DNA of 64,000 nucleotides from Zelonia costaricensis (GCA_030849075.1 JASAOO010003527.1:29822-93821), one strand, 5' to 3'. Counted from the first letter of the stretch, positions 39,988-52,509 are shown. Numbers and translations are program-made. Notes: generated by a model from the sequence alone, not told the origin.

Positions 39988-42269
39988 CCCGACGGGGGAG
40001 TGGGACGAGAAAGCAGAAGAACAAAACAGAAAAAGAGAAAGTCAAACGGCGTGGAGGAAGGGGAGGGGGCGTGGTATAGGGAGCCTGCACCTGGTCGTCC
40101 GAGAAGCTCACAAACCCAAAGGGGGGGAGAAGAACCGAAACACGCACACGCACAAGCACACACGCCCACGAACTCGGACGCTTCCGTGTGCGGGGTGGGG
40201 TAGATATAGTGGAGGGGGGGAGGGAATCGGAGGAGATATCGGGGGCGACTCTTTCAAGTACGACGCAGCAGATGTGTATGCCTTGCAGGAGAGAGGTGAG
40301 CTGTGCTGCACACGTCAGAACGCTGCCCTCAACCCGCAAAGGGGAAAGCAAAGGAGGAGAGAGGCCGAAAGCCGCAAAGAGGGAGGGGAGGGAGGTGTCG
40401 AAGTCAATAAGCTCTGTCGCGCGCAAGACTATGTACAGAATCGAGACGGGGTGCGTGAAAGTGCGCCAGGCACGCCGTACCCCAGGTCTGGGAGGGCGGG
40501 CGGGCTGGGAGGAACAGAACGGGAGGTAAAAGCGTCGACTGGGGAAAGGAAGGGGAGGGAGAAGGACAAGAAGGCGCGACGTGGGCGGGGCGCACGCCGG
40601 TGTGAGTCCTGCAGGAGCACGCAGTCACAGCACACGAGCAAACAAGTCGAAGGAGGGCAAGGGACGGATCAACTAGAACAATCAGCGCAACAGCGAGACG
40701 GCAAATGACGCAAGGCGGCGATGCGCGTAGAAGAGCGCAAAGTGGAATAGTGCCAGAGAAACAGAGGGCGGAAGAGGAACGTCGCAGGGGTGCCAATGGG
40801 GGTCACGCAGACGTACAAAAGACAGACACGTGAAGAGGGGGTGGGCAAAGAACAGAAAGAGAAGAGCGCCAGCGAGACAAGACACTGGGAATCAATGGAA
40901 TGGGGGAAAGGAAGGGGGAGAAAGGGGCGGGGGGCGAGACACACACACTTGCACACACACACGTACGTACGCGCAAGGGCACTCACAGGCCGATGCGAGA
41001 GGAGGAAGAGCAGGGAAGAGGAAGTCAAGGGCAGAGGGAAAGCGAGAGAAAAAAAAAGGGACGCAAAACACGCGTCGAGTGGGAATTTTTAAGGGGGCTA
41101 ATCGGGGTGCTTGAAGAGCAGCGGCGTTGGTCACAGAGTGCGGCTCTGGTGCCGTTGCATCCCAAGTGTGGTATGTGTGTGTGTGTGTCTGTATTTGACG
41201 CGGACCCAGACAGAGGAGGGCGAGGGGATGAGGTCGCGGCAGAGCACACACGGTGGGTATGGGGATGCAAGAGGAAAGAAAAAGTTCGCAACGGGAAAAC
41301 TCACATACACTAACACACAAAAAAAAAAAGAAAGCGAAACAATATCAGAAAAAAGGTGGGTTTCTTCTTCGTTTGCTTTCTGTTTCAGCAGCGCCGCTGA
41401 AGATGCTGCGGGGGTAGTAGAGTGTTGTGTGGAGATTGCGGCGCAGACGTGGCGCAGCGCACAGGGAAGGGATGAGGAGCAGGGCAGAGAGGAAGGAGTG
41501 GAGAAGGCAACCAGAGGAGGTGGTGACCGGCGATTGTGGCGACTGGGTGCTCGACTCACAGTTGAGCGCAACACCGGAGAGTGCTGCGAGGCCGCCGCAC
41601 GACGAGGCTGCGCTCCTGCAGACACCGTCTCTTACGCTCACACGGTGGGCCTGTGCCGCTTTCTCCCCACGCGCAGCTCACCGCATCAGGAGCGCCACTG
41701 TGCGCGCACCGCTCGGTGGGCCATTGTTCTTTTTTTTTTTCTCTTGCAGTGACGAGAACGCTCACCGTCACCGGGCACCATGTGTGCAGACCCTGCTCTC
41801 CGCCATCAGAGCTTCAGCGTTTCTTCGTCTTTCCTTTGGCTTGAGCCTTGCGCGTGCGCATTGTGCGCTGTCCCTTCGTCGCAAGCAGCACACCGCTTCT
41901 GCGGCTGTGCCGATGCGCGCGGACGTGGAAAAGGGAGTGAGAGAGGCAAAAGCCGACAGCACGGAAAGAAGCTCACACACGCGCAGGTGGAGGCGTCACT
42001 GTACGGCGACACGCAGCGGCCTCGAGTACGCGACAAAGAAAAACTTGTGAAGAGAACGAACGGCGCGCGGCACCGTAGATGCAAACACTGCAAGTCGCGC
42101 ACCGCACGTACATCGCACTTGGCGAGGTGGCAGCGAGCTACCCGTTGGACGAATCGAGATGTGCTGCATTCCTCACTCGGCACGTCACCGACGCAGAGCG
42201 GCTTGGCATCGCCAAAGAGACGACAAACCGCAGATGTTGTGGCGCTCGTCGTCCATAAATGGGAGCGCA
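39988..42269. other. 2.3-kb spacer, no gene seen
   Basis: It follows the small mitochondrial-type gene on the minus strand and precedes the cyclase-like gene. It is purine-rich on the plus strand, with a GT run at 41175-41188, CA-rich tracts near 40140-40160 and 40941-40970, and an A10-type run at about 41319-41330. A plus-strand T11-CTCTTGCAG (41730-41749) mimics a splice acceptor in the antisense direction. No coding frame has protein-like composition. Confidence 0.55.
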
Positions 42270-42875
42270 TCACGGCCTCGCTGCGGCCGGCGGCTCCACC
42301 GCCACCTCAGCAGCGGAGATGGTCGTCGGGCGGACGTCGACCCGCTTCTGGTCTTCGACGAACTCAACCTCGACCGCCCCATCGGTGCTGTAGTCGTCCA
42401 CCGTTTCCTTCGGGAGGCTCACGTCGTCCGGCTCGAGCTGCTCCTCTACAAAGTCCTTGTTGACCTTGCCCGTCTTGAGGTCGTACGACAGTTTCGCCGC
42501 CCGGGCGACCTTCTTACCCTTCTCGTTTTCCCCCATCCCAAACGCCATCATGCCCACCGAGCCGCCAGGCATGCCGTCCCCACCCTGCAGGGCGGACTGC
42601 AGCATGGACGCCATGCTGTCCCGCATCTCCGGCGTCATGTTTGCCCGCAGCGTGTTCTGCATCTGCGCAATGCCCTGTGCGTCCATGAAGCCGCTCCCCG
42701 GCTCGAAGCGGCCGCTGAAAAACTCGGGCACGCCGCCTTGGCCCGCTGACGGGCCCGGTGCGCGTGCCTTGGACAGGATGTCCGAGAACTGCCGGTAGCG
42801 GTCCTCGTCGCCCAGGAGCGGCCGCGTCGTGGCGAGCGCCCCCGCAGCGAGGCAGCGCACCAGCGAGGGACGCAT
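42270..42875 (-). CDS. Small hypothetical protein, probable mitochondrial import
   Basis: A 201-residue protein. The N-terminus MRPSLVRCLAAGALATTRPL is Arg/Ala/Leu/Thr-rich with no acidic residue in 20 positions, typical of a trypanosomatid mitochondrial presequence. The middle (about 60-115) is Gly/Met-rich and the segment ARAAKLSYDLKTGKVNKDFV (about 124-143) is a basic amphipathic stretch. The C-terminus is acidic and then Pro/Ala-rich. There are no TM segments or known motifs. The open frame extends seven codons further but only from a TTG, so ATG at 42875 is used. The gene is probably real; localisation is inferred. Confidence 0.72.
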   Translation of the reverse strand: MRPSLVRCLAAGALATTRPLLGDEDRYRQFSDILSKARAPGPSAGQGGVPEFFSGRFEPGSGFMDAQGIAQMQNTLRANMTPEMRDSMASMLQSALQGGDGMPGGSVGMMAFGMGENEKGKKVARAAKLSYDLKTGKVNKDFVEEQLEPDDVSLPKETVDDYSTDGAVEVEFVEDQKRVDVRPTTISAAEVAVEPPAAARP

Positions 42876-44131
42876 CGGCTCGGCAGCGCCTGTCAAGACC
42901 GTCGCTGAAGCAGCGCGAGTGTACGCGCCGGTTGAAAGGCGAGGGGGCAGTGCGTTGGCGGAAGGACAAACAAAGAGGGCACCTCGCCAACACCCTCAGG
43001 GGCGGGGAAAAGACGGCACGGTAGGGAGTGAAGTGCGATGGATCTGCTTGAGCTGCGTCGGGTTGCGCGCTGAAGTGTTAGGGTCCCACATCACACGGGT
43101 GGCAGTGCAACAACGGAGAAGAGAAGGGAGAGGAGAGGAGGTGCACGTATTGTCCGTTCCTGGAGGTTTGCATGATGCACCGATGCCGCCCGGGGGAGGG
43201 GGGAAGGCGGGCGCCTGCGCACCGAGGAGAAGAGCCTTCAGGCACGCGGAGGCTATGCGGACGGTTGTGCACCGTCGAAGCCGCTCATCAGCACGTGCTT
43301 TTTTGCTTGAACGCTGACCTGCGCGATGTGTCACCGCCGAACACCGCTTGCGTAGACAGCTCAAGCGCTCAAGGCGCCGCATGACTGGGGAAAAAAAACT
43401 TCGCCTGCTCGAACTGCCGCCTTGTGTGCACGAAGGCCGACACCGGAGGTCTCACTCGCTTGTCACGAGTTCGCTGGTGACGCTGACTTGGCGAACACGC
43501 CGACGAGTAGCTTGCCCGACTTGCTGCTGCCATCTTGGGGGGTGGGGTTCTTCCGTTGGCGGAGACATGCTCGGCACACAGTATACAGACGGTCCCGCGT
43601 CCTCGTTTGTCTATCCTTGTTAGCCAGCCGCTTCAGCTACACAAGTCCACGCTTCGACGCAGCGGAGACAGCCGCCGTGAAAGAGAGAGGGCGACTCTCT
43701 CGGCGGCAAAAAAAAAGCTCCCAGAGCGGCGTCGATGCCCGTTTCTTCCCTCTCGAGACACTGAAGCTGCTCCCATCGCCGCGCACCACCGCTATCAGTT
43801 CAACGCCGAACCCAACGCATCGGCACACACACACACACACACATACATACACCGAGCCAGACGCTATCGAAAATTCGCACGACACACCGTCGCCTCACCG
43901 CACGGTCTCTTGGCACAGGCGAGCTCAAACAACACGCAAGCGTGGGGTCAGTCGTTGCAGCAAGGCAGCGAAGCGAAAGAGAAAAAAGGGAGATGCTCAT
44001 GCACGTGCGACAGAAGGAGGACCGCAGACAAAAAACAAACGAAGAGGCGGAGACCTCATGTCCCTGGCAAGCGACTCGGTGCTCTCAGCTCTACCGTCGT
44101 CCTCACGAGCACCCCACACCTCGCCGGCCCG

Positions 44132-44164
44132 CGCCTCCGCCTCCGCCTCCGCCTCTGCCTCTGC
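44132..44164. repeat. Hexamer array CGCCTC/TGCCTC
   Basis: About five and a half tandem copies of CGCCTC, the last ones drifting to TGCCTC. It is non-coding in context. Confidence 0.9.
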
Positions 44165-44421
44165 CACCCACCCCCTTCCACCGAGGTCCCACGCCGCACC
44201 CGTCAGTGCTATCAGCGGAACACGAAAGCGCGGTAGGGGGTGGGGACTCGGAGAGAGGAGGCGGTGGGGTGTGTGGAAACGGTCTGAGGGCGGCAAACAG
44301 GAAATCACGCTTAGAGAACGTCGTAGCGGCGAGGGCGCAGCAAACGCCGCGACGGACGAAGCTGGAAGGGGGCGCACGCAGAGGCGCCAAAAACTATTTG
44401 CGGGGAGACGGTGCGGTGGAG

Positions 44422-44448
44422 CGGGGCGGGGTGGGGTGGGGTGGGGTG
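44422..44448. repeat. (GGGGT)n / G-run array
   Basis: GGGGC followed by four GGGGT-type units on the plus strand, able in principle to form a G-quadruplex. It is unlike the trypanosomatid telomere repeat TTAGGG, so it is not a telomeric remnant. Confidence 0.85.
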
Positions 44449-45378
44449 CGCCGAGGACGGGCAAGACAGGAAGAGAGAGGCGGCGCAACGGAGTAAGGAA
44501 CGAAAGCACGTGACAACGCCGACACGCGACGCCAAAGCGCCGCACGCGCATGATTGAAAAGCCGCCGCAACGGCAGCAGTGGCGCAGAAGAGGAAGGGTT
44601 GAAAGGGTACAGGAGAGAGAGGGGGGGTGTGGGCGTGGCAGGAGCGAGGGAGGTGCCCGGGAGGGGGGGGGGCAAGGTGACGAGCTGGCGTAGTGACAGC
44701 AACGAAGCTATCTCGCCCCCTGACCCCCCACCGCCTCTACCCCTCTCCGTTCCCACACACGCCCTAGTCCCCCGTCGGCATTATTGTCAACAGAGGCCGA
44801 TAAAAAACAAAAGACAGGAGGACCTGTCTTCGGGCGGGTCACGACCCGCGGGAGCCGATGTGGGACGAGCCTGCACGCCCCCCCCCCCTTCACCCCGGCT
44901 AGCACGGTGGCATTCGGGGAAGACAAACAATGGGGAGCAGAGCACACAAAGACCGCTCGGAAAGGGCGTCTCGTCACGTGGCCTTCTGCACATCCCGCCA
45001 CCCCAAACCCCGTTCACCTCTTCCCCTCCTTGCTCGACGCGAGTTCCAGAGCACCGCCAGCGCCGGTCCCCTCCCTCTCCACCCTCCTCACGTATCGCCG
45101 CAGCCGTTTTGCGAGCAACAAGCTAAGAAAAACAGAGGATAGGAGCGGAGAGGGGGGGGGCGGGGGCTGATCAGTGCCGGCGCGCGGTCTGCGCAGAGAC
45201 GGGTGTCCACACACGAACAGAAGAATGCGCACAAACACATGCACACATGCACACACGCACACACACAGACAAATACAGACACTCGGACGAACAGCACGCG
45301 GACAAGACGCCGCAGAGCGCGGCCACGCATGAGGAAGGGGGAGTTATTCAATATCACCGGCGGCCCGGGTGCCTGCGG

Positions 45379-47088
45379 TCAGGCCACGCCCTCGCCGTTC
45401 AGACCAAGCGCCGCTTTAGTTGGGAAACGCAGCCCGAGCAGCTGCTCCTCCTCCACGCCCAGTTGCGTCAGCAGCGAGACACCCGCCGCCGACGCAGCTG
45501 CGGCGGCGGTGGCGCCCTCGGCACGGGGCTGCACCGTGCCGTAGTCCGCGTGGGTGCGGGCGGCCATGTGGATTGAGCTGCTTGCCGAGCGGCCGGCAGT
45601 GTCAATGTGGGTCCAAAGCCGCTGCGGCGGGTACGCAGCGCGGGGGAGGAGTCGCAGGAACCACCGCACAGAAAAGTTGCGGTGTTGCGGCTCGTCGCTC
45701 TCCATCCAGTCGCAGTAGCACCGCAGCGGCAGCGGGTTGCCGTTGCGGTCCGTGCCGGGGTCACGCAGCTTTGCGTCCCCAAACACCTGCAGGAGGTTGC
45801 GGCCGACGCCGAGGTCGTAGATGTTCCGGCGCATGTACGACTTGAGCGTGCGGGCGTAGTGGACCGACCTGCCCGCCTCGTCGCGCGGACCCGACGTGTC
45901 CGTCTCGGCCTCCGACTCTTCCGAGGTGCCGCGCGAGAAGAGCCGGCGCTCATTCTCGTAGATGACCATGTCGATCGTCGTGATGTTGTGTCGTGCATAG
46001 GTGAAGTGGCGCGCCAGCAGATGCGACGTCATGGCAAAGAAGAGCAGACACTGGCCGATGCAGACGAAGACGCCAAGGAAGGGCGGGCCGACGTTGAGCT
46101 CCTCCGCAATAGTGGCGCCCACACCAAAGCCGGTGCGCGCGGCGGAGGCGCTGGGGTCAACTGTCTTGGACGGCGCGGCAGCAATGGCGAGGTCGCCGCG
46201 GACGTCGAGCACGTAGACGGTGAGGGCCACCACCAGTAGCGTCAGCACCCACGCCGTCAGAATCCACGTGTACAGCAGCACGAGGAGGTAGTTCTTGTAG
46301 TTGAAGAAGCCCACACACTGGCCAAGCCACGGGCAGTGGTGGTCGTACTTGAGCACGCAGAAATTGCAGCGACTGCAGTGGTGTGCCCGGGGTGGCTTGT
46401 ACGTGGCGCACATCGGGCAGAAGTTGAGGTAATTATTCTGCACGCTGGTGTAGCTGTTCGCCCTGGGGTTGAAAAAGAACTGCTCGTGCGGACGCAGAGG
46501 TGGCGAGCTCACCGTCTCTGGGGACGGCTCCGCCGGCGGTGCGGCACCGTCCTCCTCGGCGGCCTTCGACCCGAACGTGCGGAGCCGGCCGTGCTGCTGG
46601 GCGTTGAACCCGGTGGCGGCGGGCGGGTACAGCGCCGCGGGGGACTCGGAGCGGGGCAGCGGCTCGTAGAAGGTGCTCAACGCCAGCGACGCGCTCTTCG
46701 TGGCGCGCTGGCGGAAGACGGCTGGGACTCGGCCGGGGGGGATGAGGACGGCCATCGCGTACGCCCACATGTCCATCGCCAGCAGCAGCACCGAGGTGAG
46801 AAACAGCAGCCACCCCCAGAGCTTCACACCGTACAGCGTCGACGACCCAACCGGCGACACGCGCGACCAGCGCCCCGCCTTGCTGCCGCCCGTCGTGGCC
46901 CCGGAGCGGCCCTTGGCAGTGAGCTCCTCGCCGCTGACGCTAATAAACGGATGGATGAGTGCCGTTGCAAGGGCCTCGAGTGTGTTGGGGAAGAGGTACG
47001 TGTAGAAGCTGTGGGCTGAGTACATCGTGGTGCACACCAGCGCGGTAACCACCACGACATCACTCCAGCTGCGCTCGCAGCAGCACAT
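45379..47088 (-). CDS. DHHC palmitoyl acyltransferase
   Basis: A 569-residue membrane enzyme that transfers palmitate to cysteines of other proteins. The Cys-rich zinc domain (about 218-262) contains [20 protein letters not shown] and the catalytic DHHC at 249-252 ([13 protein letters not shown]). TM1 (about 9-27) and TM2 (90-112) precede it; TM3 and TM4 follow ([20 protein letters not shown] and [19 protein letters not shown]). After TM4 the usual TTxE motif appears as TTID near residue 368. The N-terminal [10 protein letters not shown] could itself be acylated. The luminal TM1-TM2 loop and the C-terminal tail are long and low-complexity. ATG at 47088 is chosen because a strong tract and AG lie 96 nt upstream; the open frame beyond begins with TTG. 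Substrates and membrane are unknown. Confidence 0.95.
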   Translation of the reverse strand: MCCCERSWSDVVVVTALVCTTMYSAHSFYTYLFPNTLEALATALIHPFISVSGEELTAKGRSGATTGGSKAGRWSRVSPVGSSTLYGVKLWGWLLFLTSVLLLAMDMWAYAMAVLIPPGRVPAVFRQRATKSASLALSTFYEPLPRSESPAALYPPAATGFNAQQHGRLRTFGSKAAEEDGAAPPAEPSPETVSSPPLRPHEQFFFNPRANSYTSVQNNYLNFCPMCATYKPPRAHHCSRCNFCVLKYDHHCPWLGQCVGFFNYKNYLLVLLYTWILTAWVLTLLVVALTVYVLDVRGDLAIAAAPSKTVDPSASAARTGFGVGATIAEELNVGPPFLGVFVCIGQCLLFFAMTSHLLARHFTYARHNITTIDMVIYENERRLFSRGTSEESEAETDTSGPRDEAGRSVHYARTLKSYMRRNIYDLGVGRNLLQVFGDAKLRDPGTDRNGNPLPLRCYCDWMESDEPQHRNFSVRWFLRLLPRAAYPPQRLWTHIDTAGRSASSSIHMAARTHADYGTVQPRAEGATAAAAASAAGVSLLTQLGVEEEQLLGLRFPTKAALGLNGEGVA

Positions 47089-47184
47089 TATCGCGCCTGC
47101 ACGCTGCACGGCCGACAAGGACAAGAGACGGTAAGCGATAGACAGAACAGGGACGGCAGGACGATGAGGGGACAACAGTAACAG

Positions 47185-47206
47185 CTGAGAGAGAAGAAAA
47201 AAAAAG
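47185..47206 (-). promoter_or_regulatory. Predicted spliced-leader acceptor for the DHHC gene
   Basis: On the minus strand, a T9 tract then CTTCTCTCTC and AG (47186-47185), the strongest such site in the window. The implied 5'UTR is 96 nt. Confidence 0.75.
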
Positions 47207-48823
47207 AAACGAGAACACGCAAGAGGTGCGGGGCTAGGCGACAGAAGGGGCAGAGGAGCGGTGGTTCACGAACTGCCGGTGGAGAGCAGGTGAGGTGCAG
47301 GAAATCAAGGCAGACCTCCCTTCCCCTCGTACACGCCGAAGTCGATGGCACTTGTTTGAGCGTTTGTACCTCCTCGTGCGTGTTTGCGTGTGTGTGTGTG
47401 TGTTTGTGTGCTTGTCCGCGTCGGTGCGTGTCTCTTGCCCGCCCACACCCAACAGCAACGAGACGCACACGCGCGAGGCCGGCAGCCTCTGCTGAAGAGC
47501 ACGCCAGTGAGAACGCCAACAGCAACGCTACACCGCGGCACGGCAGTCCGCGACGCACTGTGACACAAAAACAAAACAAAAATAGAGGAGGAGGAGGAGA
47601 CCGGCGCGGTGCACAGAAGAGAAAAACGACACGCAACCAGTGCTCTTGTGGATGGGGGGGGGGGGCACTCGACGTGCTCCCGTCGACCGCGATGCGCCGC
47701 AAACCCTCTCGCTTCACAAAAAGGGCGCGTCGAGGCGCGTGAGAGGGTGTCCTCCGTCGTTGCTGTCAGTGCACAGGGGAGGGGGAGACCGCCACGACGC
47801 GTTGCATGAATCGGAGAGGCCAGCCCCCGCTGTGGTGTTGTGGGGCGAAGGGGGGGGGGCAGTGGTGGCCGCCTGAACACGTTCTTCCTCGATGTAGAGC
47901 ACACGATGGAGATGAGAGAGCGGTGCCACTGCGCGTGCGTTCTGAGCTTCTCGAGCACCCTCTGACGCTGCGCGTTCAAACGGCGAGTGTGGCAAACGCG
48001 CGTGTGCGTGCTGACAGCCGCCAGGTGCGTACGTTGAGTTTGCGGCGGTAGGGTAGCCGAAGAAGACCCGCCCCCACGGCCTGTGTGGAAGGGAGTTTGA
48101 AGAGGTGTGAAGGCTGAATTATGAGTGTGCGACAAGAACGCGTCACGCTGACCACCGAGCGACGGCGGCGCGGGAGTGGAGGGGGCTGAGAAGCGAGCGG
48201 GGTCGTGCGAGAGTGTGAGGACGGAGGCGCAGCCGCGAAGCTAGGCCGTGTTCCTGGCGTGCGCCGGTGAGGAGGAGTCACATGAAGACGCCACAAAGGC
48301 GCGGAGTGAGAAACGATGAAGGGAGATTCAGGAAGAGCCAAAGCGCTGGGGACATGGATTCGAACAAGGGAACGGGCCTCTGCATCGCGGCGTAGGAGGA
48401 AGCACGGTTGGACGTCACGCTACCTCAACAGGTGTCAGTGACCCCGCCGAAGAGAAGGGGGAAGGAGGAAAAGCGGGGCACCGTGTCGGCGTCAACTGCA
48501 CCGCCCATGGGAGTTGCGGACTTGCAGCGCGGGCGGGTCGGTTGCACTGACCGTCAGTCGGGGCGTAACCCCTCGCGTTGTCCCGTTCATTTCGGGTAGA
48601 AGGGCCCGACGGGAGACGGCGGTGATCGACTTAAATGCCAGGAAAAAGAGGAGTAGGTCAGTAGGTGGGTGGGCGGGCGCCCGGCGCCCTTCACCAAAGG
48701 GATGGTGAAATCGCATGCACCTCGTGGCCCTTGGGTCAGGGGGTGCGGGGAGCACGCTACACCGTGCGTGCACCAGAGGTAACGCACCAACACACAGCTT
48801 CACGCATGCCGACACGAACGCAC

Positions 48824-48885
48824 GCACACACACACACACACGAACGCACACACACGCATAAATACATACACGCTCAAACACACAC
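48824..48885. repeat. CA-rich microsatellite block
   Basis: Imperfect CA repeats broken by CGAACG and ATAAATA, about 60 bp, inside the 7.8-kb gene-free stretch. Confidence 0.9.
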
Positions 48886-51800
48886 GCGGTGAGAGGCGGA
48901 CGGCTGCGAGCACGTGACGCTTGGAACAGGCGCCTGTCTCATAAACGCGGTCGACGCGCGTCGTCAGCTCTTGAGACACACTTCTGCCTCCTTCTATTTG
49001 CCGCGTGCGCGTTTCGCACACTGCACCCCAGATCGTTTCTGGGAAACGACCCGGTGCGCACAAAGACGCGCGGCGTGATTTGGGGAGTTTCACCTCTTCT
49101 TTCGCCGGCGCAGTCGCACAAACGCAGACACACGGGAAGAGAGAGAGATACAGAAAGAAGAAAACACGGGGGAAACTCAACCTCTGTTGCTTAAGAGGTG
49201 TGGGTTTGGGACGGCGAAGCGGCAAAAAGGGGGGAGGCGACATCGGCGTGGAGGGGCACGGCAAAGCAAGCGTGGGTGGAGGGGCGGGTGAGGGGAGGGA
49301 GGGAGGGAGAAGGCAAAGGGGATTGGGGGAGGGGGTGGAGAATGGAAAGGAAATCAAGTCAAAGCACACAAAAAGACGGACCGGGGCGATCCCCTGCGAG
49401 GACGCGCGTTGACGGCGCACGACAAGGACGTGGAGGACTCTTCAGTGTCCGGCGCGTTGAAGCTCGCGCGCCTCGTGAACGCTCACCGCAAGCACGTTCT
49501 CGGCCGATGGCGTTTTGTGGGCGAAGCTGGAAGGCCGGTGCCCCGACGCGCCTGCAGTGGAGGCTATGCAGGCACATGCCATGGCTGGGACGAGGGGCCG
49601 AGAAAAAAGGGGCGGGAGCAGGAAGCGGGGTGAAGAGGATGAGGAAGGCGGGGGAGGGGATCATGTGGGGAGGAGAATCATGTGGGGAGGGGGGGGGGCG
49701 CGGCTGCGGGGGAAGAGGAGAGGTGGGGACAACACTTGAAGAGAAAAAATAACGGAGATGGCCACTGGGACGGCGGGTGCACAAATTCGAAACGAAGGGG
49801 CCGCCAAGAGAAGGGGAGGGTAGGTAGCACAGACGGAAGGGGGTAGGGAAGAGAAAGAACGGTGAGACGCGGCGTGCAGGCGCCGGTGAAGTCGCCAAAG
49901 CAGTTCGACACCGTGACCTGAGAGAGAGCGCAGAACGGGTAATACGTGCGCGCCCCCGCGTTGCTGTGCACCCCCCCCCCCTCCCATGGCACGATGTGTG
50001 GCGGACGACGCCATGCTGAAGGACAAAGTCAGTGGTGCACTGCGTGAGGGGGGGGGGGAGGTGACAGACGTGTGGCCAAACAGCGGCGACTGCAGTTCAA
50101 GAAGAAAAAGCACGAAAGTGAGGAAGTGAGCCCACGCAAAGGCACGGCACCGCGGCGGTGGTGCACTTCGCCAAAAGGCAAAAGAGGGACGAAGGGAGAA
50201 GGCGAGGAGAGTAGAACGGGCAGCTAAGCAAACTGCTGCAGCAATGACGAGATGGCGCGTATCGACGTAGCACGGCGACGGCAACGGGGCAAGAGACACA
50301 GCAGCGCCCGTCCCGTGAGCGGCGGTGTCTTCACGAAACCGCACCGCCTTGAAAAAGCCGATGTGGAACGCAGAAAGGGGGCAGCGGGCAGCGAAGTCAG
50401 CGCGGCCGAGAGGCGGGACACGTCGAGGGTGCCGGTCGGTGACACAGGTCGGATGGGAGAAAGGGTTCGCGCCAGCGGAGAACAGGGCTCGAGCGGCAGC
50501 GGAGCGCAAAGGGTGCCGGGAGGGGAAACGGCGGTTGCGGCAAGGCAGAGAGTCAAAAGTAACTCAATCACGTGGGCCCACGCCGCGGTGACGTGGGGGC
50601 GACGGCGACAACGTGAGGAGGGGGGGGGCAGCCAAGGCGGGCGCGGCGCACGAGGCAGCCAGAGCAGGAAGAGAAGGTGAAAGGCGAGAAAGAAGCGGAA
50701 GAGGCGGAAGAACTGAAGAAGAACTGACACAAATCATGTCCGTGCGTTTTCGAAGGGAAGGGGGAAGGGGGGAATGGAGAAGGTGGGAGGGGGGTGGTAC
50801 TGGGGGATGGAAGCAAGGAAGGGAGGGGAGGGGAGGGGCGTAAAGCGAAGACAGCGAGGGAGCCAAACACACGAACCATGAAGAAACAGGGGAGTGGGGG
50901 GAAGAGAACGGCGAGAGGAAAGAGCAGCGTTACTGGGGAGGGGTAAGAGAAAAAGAGGTGGTGGCACCCAGGAGCAGCGGTGTCCGCGAAGCAACACAAC
51001 AACACATACTAAACGCAAGGGCGGTGCGCAGCTCGCCGGCTTCGAGTGCGTCATCGACGGAGACTCGTCCGGGAGGGAACGCCATCCACCCCACCCCCGC
51101 CTTTCAGTGCGAGCCACCTTCTTCTTGTCGAGAGAAGTGGCGCGGCGACTCGAGAGGAGGGAGGGAAACAGCGCCGCGCCATCAGCCTTCACGGGAGGGC
51201 AGTGTTGACGCGACACAACGCACACAGGAAAAAAGAAAAGGAAGACGCAGGACGTCCGTGTGCGAAGCCTGCGGTAACGCAGAAGCGATGACCGAGGCGA
51301 AGTACGTAGCACGAACCAACGAAGAGGTATGGAACACACGGCCCGACCAGATCACGGCTCCGATGCGCCCGCACCATACGGGTGGCGATGCGGCGAGGAT
51401 GGGAATGGGGGGAGGGGGGAGCACTCGTGAGTCCAAGACGAAGAGAAGGTGCAAGCCTGGGGCTAAAGGAAAAAAGAAAGCCGAAAGGCGGGGGATCAAT
51501 GGGAATCGTCGTTTCTGGGAGAGCAGACGCAGGCGACGGCACAGTCGAAGCTGTACGACGATAGACGAGACACCGAGGACCCTCAAAGAGGACGTGAGAC
51601 CTCCGCCCCGGCCTCCGACCACGCGTATTTGTCGTTCAGCACCCACGACAGCACGCACTCCTCACTTTTCTTTTTCTTTGCCACGCACGCTTGTGAAAGG
51701 GAGGGTGGACGCGTGAGATAGAGGTCGGGTAGACGCGGGAACAGACGTAAAAAAAAATTGATGAGAGGAACGCCGCACTATACGAGCCGAAGCAAACACA

Positions 51801-52491
51801 TACACTGAGACACACGTGAACGTACACAACCATACTCACACTCACACACAAACTCTGAACATGGAGAGGAAAGCACGCGGACGCTCGTAATTCCGTCGCC
51901 AAAGGGACACATGGGTAGCTGCACCCTCGCCTTGGAGTGCGCAGTGGGGGGCACAAGGAGACGGAGCATCAGCGGAGGGGGGGGGGGGGCGCCGTCCCCT
52001 GCGTCGTGGGGAAGGTGAAAGACGGGAGCTCCGAACGTGGGAAAAGGAAGGGAAGGCGGGAGCTGCAAGCGGTGGGCTGAGTGACAGCGACGGCACATCA
52101 GCGCTGTTACGGTGGTAAACCGATTGGAGCGGCTCGAGTGTAACGCCGAGGGGGCAATCGACGTTGGGAAAGGAGGATGAGCAGGAAGGACGGCCGCGTC
52201 ACCAGCCTTGGCTGGAGGGCCGGGAGGTCCACTGGTGCGCAATGGGGGCAGCGGGAGGAGGGGGGGGGATCACGGGGTAAGTCATGGAAAAGCGGTCGCA
52301 ACCGCGCCTTGGAGAGCGCACCTGTCAGCAACCGCTGTTGTAGCTCTCGCCACCGGCAGGGAAACGACGCGCGCGAATGTCAGACGATGGCGCGACGTTG
52401 GGGAGAAACGCGGGAGGATCAGCGAGGTCACCACACGCTGCGTGAGCTGGGAGGCACCAAACCAACGACACCGCGGCCGTGCCCCAGGGAG

Positions 52492-52509
52492 GAGCCCGCA
52501 CGCGGGCTC
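52492..52509. other. Perfect 8-bp inverted repeat
   Basis: GAGCCCGC, two bases, GCGGGCTC. The stem would be very GC-rich, with a 4-nt loop once sterics are allowed for. It lies in a segment whose purine bias is weaker than its surroundings. There is no sign that it is a terminator or a defined RNA. Confidence 0.7.

Larger units (their letters stand above)
42876..45378. other. 2.5-kb spacer with repeats, no gene seen
   Basis: It lies downstream of the DHHC gene on the minus strand, so much of it may be that gene's 3'UTR. It holds a CA/CATA run (43824-43850), a CGCCTC hexamer array (44132-44164), GGGGT pentamers (44422-44448) and another CA-rich stretch (about 45228-45275). A C12 run lies near 44878-44889. 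Confidence 0.55.

Noticed and set aside
44422..44448. G-rich pentamers as telomere remnant
   Set aside because: The unit is GGGGT rather than TTAGGG and is internal; more likely a simple repeat.
48341..48440. tRNA-like B-box (GGATTCGAACA on the plus strand)
   Set aside because: On the minus strand, T-arm and acceptor stems do not pair and no A-box is found at the right distance.
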